Source: DASWIG01 sp965371445
Lineage (GTDB): Bacteria > Acidobacteriota > Thermoanaerobaculia > Multivoradales > J023
Assembly (NCBI GenBank): GCA_965371445.1
Contig: CBDUYN010000071.1
Location: forward strand, 1-44,992
Direction of reading: 5' to 3'
Length of the DNA stretch: 44,992 nucleotides
The notes under the pieces were generated by a model. The model saw nothing but the letters and a program-made list of their open reading frames with translations, was not told where the DNA came from and searched no databases. The position numbers were made by a program, and so were the translations under genes. Below are positions 39,457 to 44,992 of the stretch, piece by piece. Position 1 is the first letter of the stretch, and each line of letters starts with the position of its first letter.

Positions 39457-40260
39457 ATGAGCGCACACAGCTCCATCGAGTGGACAAATGCGACCTGGAA
39501 CCCGGTTCGGGGCTGCACGGAGATCAGTGCGGGCTGTGCCCACTGCTATGCGAAGACCTTCGCCGAGCGTTGGCGGGGGATCGCCGGACACCCGTACGAA
39601 CAAGGCTTCGACCTGCGGCTGGTTCCGGAGAAGCTCCTCGATCCGTTGACGTGGCATCGGCCACGCCGGATCTTCGTCAACTCGATGAGCGACCTCTTCC
39701 ACGAGGGCGTCAGCGACGCCTATGTCGGTGCGGTCCTTGACGTGATGCGCCTTGCCGACTGGCATACCTACCAGATCCTCACCAAGCGGGCCGAACGGAT
39801 GCGCCGATTGCTCGACGCCTCTCACCGGGGTCTCGCCAAGCAGGAGCATGTATGGCTCGGCGTCAGCGTCGAGAATCGCAAGCAGGGCCTGCCCAGGATC
39901 GAGGAGCTCAGGAAGACTCCGGCAGCCGTCCGGTTCCTCTCGGTCGAGCCGTTGCTCGAGGATCTCGGGGGAATCGACCTCCAAGGGGTTGACTGGGTCA
40001 TCGTGGGCGGCGAGAGCGGTCCTGGCGCCCGGCCGATGAAGCGGTCGTGGGTAGTCTCGATTCGGCGGCAGTGCCGGAAAGCTGGAATCCCCTTCTTCTT
40101 CAAGCAGTGGGGTGGCGTCCGCAAGAGCGTGAACGGTCGCGAGCTCGACGGCCGTACGTACGACGAGCTTCCGCGGATTCCCGATGGTGCACAGCCGTCG
40201 CGAACCGAGCGTCAAGAACGCCTTCTCCAGGCAGAAACGTTCCTGCAGAAGGTGGCTTGA
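39457..40260 (+). CDS. DUF5131 (Gp37/Gp68-like, three-Cys-motif) protein
   Basis: A 267-residue protein of the phage Gp37/Gp68-like DUF5131 family. The N-terminus IEWTNATWNPVRGCTEISAGC contains the start of the C-x6-C-x2-C motif (continuing AHCYAKTF). Later conserved blocks are RRIFVNSMSDLFHEGV, YQILTKRAERMRR, VWLGVSVENRK, FLSVEPLLEDLG and WVIVGGESGPGARPM ending in FFFKQWGG. The Cys set suggests an Fe-S or metal site; the biochemical role is unknown. ATG at 39457 is the family start. It is followed after one base by a TcmP-type gene, its usual partner. Confidence 0.9.
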   Translation: MSAHSSIEWTNATWNPVRGCTEISAGCAHCYAKTFAERWRGIAGHPYEQGFDLRLVPEKLLDPLTWHRPRRIFVNSMSDLFHEGVSDAYVGAVLDVMRLADWHTYQILTKRAERMRRLLDASHRGLAKQEHVWLGVSVENRKQGLPRIEELRKTPAAVRFLSVEPLLEDLGGIDLQGVDWVIVGGESGPGARPMKRSWVVSIRRQCRKAGIPFFFKQWGGVRKSVNGRELDGRTYDELPRIPDGAQPSRTERQERLLQAETFLQKVA

Positions 40261-40261
40261 G

Positions 40262-40945
40262 TTGCCCGATCCGAGTTTGTACGAAGGTCGCGAGCAGACC
40301 TACGTCAAGCATTTCGTCCTGGAGCACTACCTCCAGAAGCTGGCCTACAAGTTGGGGTGGTCAGGGGGTACTCTTAACTACGTCGACTGCTTTGCGGGGC
40401 CGTGGCAACACGCATCTAAGGAACTCAAGGATACGTCGCCGTTTATCGCCATTCGTGAGTTACGCGAGGCGCGTGATGCTTTAAGGGAAAAGGGAAGGCC
40501 ATCTCTCAAGATTCGCTGCCTCTTCATCGAGAAGGATCGCAGAGCTTGTTCCCTGTTGATCGACAATCTTCGGGCGGTCCAGGATCAGGACTTCGAAGTG
40601 CAGGCCATTAACGGGATTTTCGCGAGCACTGGGCTGGCCTTTCTGGACTCCATCGAGAGGATAACATTGTTGGCACCTACGGCAGCAGGCTCAAGGTTGC
40701 GGGCCGATTCAAATATGTTGCACCGGCCACAATCCATGGCGACTCTTCGCGAAAAGCGACGCGTGGAGTTCGATTCTCTTGAGGAAGAGGCTCTGCTTTT
40801 CCCCTTGATGAGCACCCAGACCCTGAAGGATTGGTTGGCTGAGTTGAAAGCGAAGGGGATTGTCCGGTTCGAAGGGTTGGGGCCACGCAAGAGAGCTTTG
40901 AAACCAGGCAAAGGTCACTACGTAGTTCTCATCGAGAAGGACTAA
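40262..40945 (+). CDS. Three-Cys-motif partner protein TcmP, shortened
   Basis: A 227-residue protein with the TcmP beginning (REQTYVKHFVLEHYLQKLAYKL, NYVDCFAGPWQ) and the C-terminal winged-helix-like end (TLKDWLAELKAKGIVRFEGLG). TcmP proteins usually have well over 300 residues, with a methyltransferase-like core. Here the middle, including the 'DP-x-G' motif expected after the acidic FIEKD strand, is missing: sequence jumps from FLDSIERITLLAP to a C-terminal block. It is likely an internally deleted copy. TTG at 40262 follows the DUF5131 stop by one base. GC is clearly lower than in its neighbours, which supports transfer. Confidence 0.7.
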   Translation: MPDPSLYEGREQTYVKHFVLEHYLQKLAYKLGWSGGTLNYVDCFAGPWQHASKELKDTSPFIAIRELREARDALREKGRPSLKIRCLFIEKDRRACSLLIDNLRAVQDQDFEVQAINGIFASTGLAFLDSIERITLLAPTAAGSRLRADSNMLHRPQSMATLREKRRVEFDSLEEEALLFPLMSTQTLKDWLAELKAKGIVRFEGLGPRKRALKPGKGHYVVLIEKD

Positions 40946-40951
40946 GAGGCA

Positions 40952-40968
40952 GGGCCGTATCTCGGCCC
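40952..40968 (+). terminator. Short hairpin after TcmP gene
   Basis: GGGCCG (40952-40957), loop TATCT, CGGCCC (40963-40968), seven bases after the stop. There is no clear T-run (CAACCCTTTC follows). Possible end of the DUF5131/TcmP transcript. Confidence 0.4.
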
Positions 40969-41050
40969 CAACCCTTTCGCCACCTGGCGCCACCCAGAGG
41001 TGTGGACGTATGCTCAACCCGACTCTGAGCTCACCAAGGAGGACCCATCC

Positions 41051-42790
41051 ATGCCAGCGAAGAACCCCAACCGTCGGAGAGCCCTGGCCGTCGCCACGGC
41101 CCTCGCCCTCCTGTCGACCGCCAGCGCCGCGGCGGACCCGGTCGCCTTCACCCACGTCCACGTCGTCCCCATGGACGCCGAGGTCGTCGTCGCGGACCGC
41201 ACCGTCCTCGTCAATGACGGACGCATCGTCGCGATCGGTGCCGCCGACGAGGTCGAGGTGCCCGACGGCGCCCTCGTCGTCGACAGCCGTGGCAAGTACC
41301 TCCTGCCGGGGCTCCACGACATGCACGTCCACCTCTACGAGGAGGACCTCGAAGACCACCTGACGCTCTACCTCGCCCACGGCGTCACCACCGTGCAGAG
41401 CATGCACGGCAGCCCTTGGCACGTGGAGGTGCGCCGGCGTCTCGCCAAAGGCGAGCTGCTGGGACCGCGCCTCTTCACCACCGGTCCGACGACTGCGACC
41501 GGGCGGGTCGACTCGCCCAAGAAGGCGGAGCAGTTCGTCGCCGGGCAAAAAGCGGCGGGCTACGACGCCGTCAAGATGTACGGCGACGGCTCGCGCTCGA
41601 TGACGCGCGAGACCTACGCCCGGGTGATCTCCGCGGCGCGCTCGGCGGGTCTGCGGGTGGTAGGCCACGCGCCGCGCAACCTTCCGTTCGCCGTCGTCCT
41701 CGAAGAGGGCCAGGACTCGATCGACCACATGGAGGAGATCGTCTACACCTACGCGCCGATCGTCGAGGCTCTCGGACCGCTTCTCGACGTTCAGTTCGGA
41801 CGCGTCACCGCCGACGCCGCGGACGACGACGCCTTGGCCGGGCTCGAAGGCCTTGAGAAGCGAATGGTACCGGCGGTCAAGTCGCTGGGCGTCGAGGCGC
41901 GCAAGGCGGGCCTCGCCGTCACGCCGACGCTCGTGACGTTCGAGGCGATCCACCGCCAGACCACCCCCGCCTATCCGAAGCTCCTCGAAGCGCCGGAGCT
42001 GCGCTTCATCTCCCCGCTGCGGCGCGTCGAATGGGGACCCGAGCTCAACGGCTACCGCGCCGGCTGGTCGGACCGGCTGGAGCTCATGGACAAGGTCCTC
42101 GGCCAAAGCCTCGAGCTCCAGAAAGTCATCACGAAAGGTCTCCACGACGCCGGGGTACCGCTCATGGTCGGCACCGACGCGCCCCTGACCTTCGTCTACC
42201 CGGGCCTCGCCGTCCACCGCGAGCTGGCGCTCCTGGTCGAAAGCGGCCTCACGCCCTACGAGGCCCTGCGTGCGGCGACGCTGGCACCGGCGCGGGAGCT
42301 TGGCACCGGCGACGAAGCAGGGACGGTGGCCGTAGGACGTCGTGCCGACCTCGTCCTCGTCGACGCCAACCCCCTCGAAGACGTGACGAACACGTCGCGG
42401 ATCGCCGGCGTGCTCGCCGGCGGACGTTGGCTGCCCCATTCCGAGCTCGACGAACGCCTCGACGAGATCGCCGGGCGTTACGCGCCCCTCGCCGTAGCGC
42501 TCGAGAGCCTGATGGCCTTCTACCGGGACGGAAGCCCCGAGAAAATCGTCGGCCTCTATCGCGAGAAGGGCAAGGACGACAGCGGCCTCGCGGCGCTCGT
42601 CGAGCGGCTGGTCAACGAGCTAGGGTACGAGCGTTTGAACGACGGCGACGCCAACGGTGCCGTCGAGGCCTTCCGGATCAACACGACGGCCTTTCCGGAG
42701 TCCGGGGACGTCTGGGACAGCCTCGGGGAAGGCCAGATGGCGGCGCGCCTTGAGAAGTGGCTGGCACCTTATCTGGGGCGGCGTCCCTGA
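41051..42790 (+). CDS. Exported amidohydrolase with truncated C-terminus
   Basis: A 579-residue metal-dependent hydrolase of the amidohydrolase superfamily, exported by a signal peptide (RRRALAVATALALLSTASAAA). The active-site set is complete: His92/His94 (HDMHVHL), Lys175 (VKMYGDG, probably carbamylated), His206 (VVGHAPR), His226 (IDHMEE) and Asp376 (VGTDAPL). The substrate is unknown; prolidase/imidazolonepropionase-like relatives act on cyclic amides or dipeptides. The C-terminal part resembles a TPR-like tail (YERLNDGDANGAVEAFRINT, VWDSLGEGQMA) that is cut short: the last residues LGRRP run into the pentapeptide-repeat relic on the other strand. ATG at 41051 has AAGGAGGA at good spacing. 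Confidence 0.85.
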   Translation: MPAKNPNRRRALAVATALALLSTASAAADPVAFTHVHVVPMDAEVVVADRTVLVNDGRIVAIGAADEVEVPDGALVVDSRGKYLLPGLHDMHVHLYEEDLEDHLTLYLAHGVTTVQSMHGSPWHVEVRRRLAKGELLGPRLFTTGPTTATGRVDSPKKAEQFVAGQKAAGYDAVKMYGDGSRSMTRETYARVISAARSAGLRVVGHAPRNLPFAVVLEEGQDSIDHMEEIVYTYAPIVEALGPLLDVQFGRVTADAADDDALAGLEGLEKRMVPAVKSLGVEARKAGLAVTPTLVTFEAIHRQTTPAYPKLLEAPELRFISPLRRVEWGPELNGYRAGWSDRLELMDKVLGQSLELQKVITKGLHDAGVPLMVGTDAPLTFVYPGLAVHRELALLVESGLTPYEALRAATLAPARELGTGDEAGTVAVGRRADLVLVDANPLEDVTNTSRIAGVLAGGRWLPHSELDERLDEIAGRYAPLAVALESLMAFYRDGSPEKIVGLYREKGKDDSGLAALVERLVNELGYERLNDGDANGAVEAFRINTTAFPESGDVWDSLGEGQMAARLEKWLAPYLGRRP

Positions 42791-42914
42791 GGTCGGCGCT
42801 CCTGAGGTCGGCGCCCTGGAGTTTGGCGTCCCTGAGGTCGGCGTCCCTGAGGTCGGCGCTCCTGAGGTCGGCGACCTCGGGGTAGGCGCCCCCGAGGTCG
42901 GCGCCCTCGAGGTC
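42780..42914 (-). pseudogene. Pentapeptide-repeat protein remnant
   Basis: The minus strand encodes nine successive pentapeptides of the A(D/N)LxG type: DLEG, ADLGG, AYPEV, ADLRS, ADLRD, ADLRD, AKLQG, ADLRS, ADLRD. The DNA is accordingly a 15-bp tandem repeat rich in GTCGGCG-CTGAG. No start, signal or flanking domain remains. The reading then continues antisense into the amidohydrolase gene. This is a scrap of a beta-helical pentapeptide-repeat protein. Confidence 0.65.
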
Positions 42915-42937
42915 TGGCTTGACCTCCGGATTCTCCT

Positions 42938-43233
42938 TGCGCCAGGCGCCTGAGCAACGAGGTATTTGAGACGGGCGAGCTGCGCCTCGGGCTCGTCGCT
43001 GACCACCATCGGACGGTAGCGGCGGCTCCACAGCTTCCCGTCCCAGTCGTACAAGGCACCCAGCTCCTTGGCCAGGGGTGGGGCGTAGTTGAAAAGGCCC
43101 CGGCCGTGACGTCCGGGGGTGGGGCGTAGTTGAAAAGGCCCCGGCCGTGACGTCCGAAGCGTTTCTCGAAGAGCTCGGAGGGCAGGGTGCGGAGCTCACC
43201 CCCGAGTCGGCCGCGACGGCCACTTGGCGTCAT
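42938..43233 (-). pseudogene. RAYT-type transposase remnant, frameshifted
   Basis: Reading the minus strand gives LAKELGALYDWDGKLWSRRY, RPMVVSDEPEAQLARLKYLVAQ. This parallels LSKELG...AMVISDEEEAQVARLRYLISN of the intact transposase at 5452-6390. The upstream portion (LRTLPSELFEKRFGRHGRGLF) is in another frame because a 41-bp tandem duplication (43075-43156) interrupts the gene. Both the HUH motif and the C-terminal part are missing. A dead copy of the same transposase class. Confidence 0.65.
43075..43156. repeat. Perfect 41-bp tandem duplication
   Basis: Copy 1 is 43075-43115 and copy 2 is 43116-43156; the two are identical. Because 41 is not a multiple of three, the duplication shifts the reading frame of the transposase remnant. 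Confidence 0.9.
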
Positions 43234-43382
43234 ACAGCCGTTCGACCCGGCCGGTTCGGCCTCGGGGTATCTTCTCGACAGGGCGAATCTCGTCTTCTGC
43301 CGTCCTCGCTGGGGGGAACGCCAGCGCGGATCGAAGACTCGACCTGGAAGCCTGCGGTGTCACCCGGCGAGCCTGTACCCAG

Positions 43383-43706
43383 GAGTTCGAAGTCTTGAGG
43401 TCGCAGTTTGCGATCTCAAGTTGGGGTGGCCGGCGCTACGCCCCACGGGCTTTTACGGAGCAGGGTGTGGCCATGCTCTCCTCCGTCCTGCGAAGCCAAC
43501 GTGCCGTGCAGGTCAACATCGCGATCGTGCGCGCCTTCGTCCGCCTGCGCCAGGTCCTGGCCAGCAATGAGGAGTTGGCCCGGAAGGTGGCGCAGCATGA
43601 CCGAGAAATCGCCACGCTCTTCAAGCACGTCAAAGCCCTGCTCGAGCTGCCGGAGCCAACCGAGAAACACCTGATCGGCTTCGTTCCGCCGAAAGACGAG
43701 GCGTAG
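43383..43706 (+). pseudogene. ORF6N-domain protein, C-terminal fragment
   Basis: The last 107 codons of a plus-strand frame read LRSQFAISSWGGRRYAPRAF, TEQGVAMLSSVLRSQRAVQVN, IAIVRAFVRLRQVLASNEEL, which is the end of the ORF6N DNA-binding domain and its helix. The N-terminal half of the domain (usually KRFPxDFMFxLT) is absent, and upstream sequence in this frame is unrelated. ORF6N proteins are phage- and mobile-element-borne. A start could lie at GTG/ATG codons inside, but no ribosome site fits. Confidence 0.65.
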
Positions 43707-43793
43707 GCTCAGCGGAGTGCCGTGGCCGCTGTCGGCGTCGTCGTTCGCCCACAGGTCCACCGGCAGGCCATCGTTTCCCGCAAAACCTCCACG

Positions 43794-44992
43794 TCAACGC
43801 TGCGCAGGATCCTTGGGCAGGTCGGCTGCGGCGGCGCGGACCGGCATGGTGTGAAGGGACCGGTCCTTCGGCCGCCTGCCCGTCAACAAATCCAGCACGT
43901 GCTCGCGGATCGCCAGGTTGAGCAGCGACCCGGAATTGTCCAGGTTCTGCAAGACGACGTAGCCGACATCGTTGCCGGGGATGAAGCCGACGATCGACGA
44001 GAACCCGTCGATGCCGCCGCCATGTTCCAGCATCCGGGTGCCGTGCCGGTCGTAGACGAACCAGCCGAGGGCGTAGGACAGTCGATCCGCTTCCGGAAAC
44101 GCCATGTGGATCCCCGAGGGATCGTCCTTACCGACCACGATCCGCGGCGCGTAGGTGTTCTCGAGAGCGTGGCGCGGCACCTGCATGCGCCGCGCCGGCA
44201 TCAAGCTGATCTTCGTGATCGCGTCGGGCAACGACATCCACTGCTGCTCGCGCCAAAGCCGCAGGAACTTGGCGAACGTACCCGCTCCCCGCGGATGCCC
44301 CACACCGTTCTTGATGCCTCCGTCGCTGGCCACGGCGACCAGAGGGTGGCGCAGGGCCTGGGCCGTTCCCTTGGGCGAGACGATATGGGCGATGACCTCG
44401 TCCGGTTTTCCGTCCCTGCGGTACTCCACGAAGGTCGCCTCGCTCAGGCGCTCGCCGGTCACGACATGAACGAGATCGTCGTAGTCCGCGTTCATCTGCT
44501 CGCGCCAGCCATCGTCGAAGATCGCGGATTCGAGCAGACCCTGCCCGGCGTGCCACGGGTAGGCATCCGCCATGACGTCGATCCCCCGTTGTCGCGCATC
44601 CTCCACCAGCCCGAGCGCCGTGTCCATCGAATGGCCGGCCATCGAGTTGATGTGCAGGATGTGCAGCCGCGCACCGGAGGCCGCCGCATGGCCGATCACT
44701 TCTTGCACGCCCCGGATGTCGTTGTCCGGCGGCTTGGGGCCGAGATAGCGCATATGCACGTGGCACCCCACGCCGAGCTCGGCTGCAACCCGGAACAGCT
44801 CGCGCACTTCGTCTTCCGACGCGCCGGGCGTGTTCTGGATACCGAAACCGATGCCCAGTGCACCGCCCGCCACTTCGCGTCGCGCGATCTCCCGCATGCG
44901 TTCGATCTGAGCCGCTGTGGCCGCCCGGTACGGGTCCCGTTGGACCTGCCCCGGTTCGGTGGACGGTGAGTGATTTGAGTCTACCTCATTCT
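43794..44992 (-). CDS. Amidohydrolase/serine-hydrolase chimera (partial, 5' end outside)
   Basis: The frame enters from the right edge and runs 399 codons to its stop. From the edge to about 44183 it is N-acyl-D-amino-acid deacylase-like (AGGALGIGFGIQNTPGAS, VGCHVHMR, LHILHINSMAGHSMD, VAVASDGGIKNG with the catalytic Asp, AITKISLMPARRM). From about 44180 it changes to the C-terminal part of a class C beta-lactamase-like serine hydrolase (YALGWFVYDRHGTRMLEHGG with the HGG motif, IDGFSSIVGFIPGND, VGYVVLQNLDN). The Ser-x-x-Lys and Tyr-x-Asn motifs of that enzyme are absent, and the deacylase lacks its normal end. The two halves are in frame, so a deletion most likely fused two neighbouring genes. 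Whether the product is stable is unknown. An ATG at 44897 is internal to homology and should not be taken as the start. Confidence 0.7.
   Translation of the reverse strand, partial: NEVDSNHSPSTEPGQVQRDPYRAATAAQIERMREIARREVAGGALGIGFGIQNTPGASEDEVRELFRVAAELGVGCHVHMRYLGPKPPDNDIRGVQEVIGHAAASGARLHILHINSMAGHSMDTALGLVEDARQRGIDVMADAYPWHAGQGLLESAIFDDGWREQMNADYDDLVHVVTGERLSEATFVEYRRDGKPDEVIAHIVSPKGTAQALRHPLVAVASDGGIKNGVGHPRGAGTFAKFLRLWREQQWMSLPDAITKISLMPARRMQVPRHALENTYAPRIVVGKDDPSGIHMAFPEADRLSYALGWFVYDRHGTRMLEHGGGIDGFSSIVGFIPGNDVGYVVLQNLDNSGSLLNLAIREHVLDLLTGRRPKDRSLHTMPVRAAAADLPKDPAQR

Noticed and set aside
1..44992. tRNA or rRNA genes
   Set aside because: No cloverleaf with TTCGANNC-type arm or conserved rRNA stretch was noticed on either strand by eye; a dedicated scan would be decisive.

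Overview
The window is high-GC DNA with long, tightly packed operons, frequent TTG/GTG starts and clear Shine-Dalgarno sites. An alternative-complex-III-type (ActA/ActB) respiratory locus, a pseudo-receiver/coiled-coil giant protein, a DUF5989-MBOAT-AlgX-like cluster and abundant relics of REP-associated transposases together suggest a Gram-negative, respiring bacterium. Acidobacteriota (Thermoanaerobaculia-like) is my best guess; it rests on gene content alone and was not tested phylogenetically.

Layout. (1) 0.3-3.5 kb: a lower-GC, probably acquired segment with a small protein, a membrane protein and a sodium:solute symporter on the minus strand, plus a 28-residue membrane microprotein. (2) 3.5-8.2 kb: a mobile-element graveyard. 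It holds a truncated serine recombinase, a RepB-like primase pseudogene (one frameshift, one stop), an integrase-type transposase C-terminus, an intact-looking REP-associated tyrosine transposase, a decarboxylase scrap and a striking 42-bp tandem array whose copies fold into two alternating hairpins with compensatory changes. (3) 8.3-20.7 kb: the core of the window. A sigma70-type promoter with an inverted repeat around its -10 box drives actA (pentaheme), actB (Tat-type, molybdopterin-like plus ferredoxin part), a lipoprotein cytochrome c, a cytochrome bd subunit I-like membrane protein of about 14 helices, three further cytochrome c proteins (one carrying an ethylbenzene-dehydrogenase-type heme domain), then a USP-USP-PCP_red fusion protein and a GNAT enzyme. 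The NrfD-like ActC/ActF and ActD of canonical alternative complex III are absent from their usual places. The bd-like protein sits where the quinone-reactive membrane subunit should be, and appears to lack oxygen-site residues, so the operon looks like a hybrid quinol:cytochrome c or c-type electron-transfer complex with 11 c-type heme sites.

(4) 21.6-28.0 kb, minus strand: a 1,522-residue pseudo-receiver/coiled-coil protein resembling AglZ/FrzS in architecture, a 62-residue partner, a textbook terminator, and two tandem paralogues of an unrecognised family driven by a promoter that predicts a leaderless mRNA. (5) 28.3-32.7 kb: an extracellular-polymer O-acylation locus (AlgX/AlgJ-like SGNH protein, MBOAT acyltransferase, DUF5989 protein, nucleotidyltransferase) arranged divergently. 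(6) 32.7-37.4 kb: housekeeping-like genes (AGCS sodium:amino-acid symporter, DUF1640 protein, ClpX-like ATPase, DUF2911 protein, a FEN-like protein with a degenerate metal site). (7) 37.7-45 kb: an accessory region with a RHH/PIN toxin-antitoxin pair and its operator, a haloalkane-dehalogenase fragment, the DUF5131/TcmP pair (TcmP shortened), an amidohydrolase with a truncated tail, pentapeptide-repeat and transposase remnants with a 41-bp tandem duplication, an ORF6N fragment, and an amidohydrolase/serine-hydrolase chimera running off the right edge.

No rRNA, tRNA or CRISPR array was seen. All family names come from reading the translations by eye; none was checked against a database.
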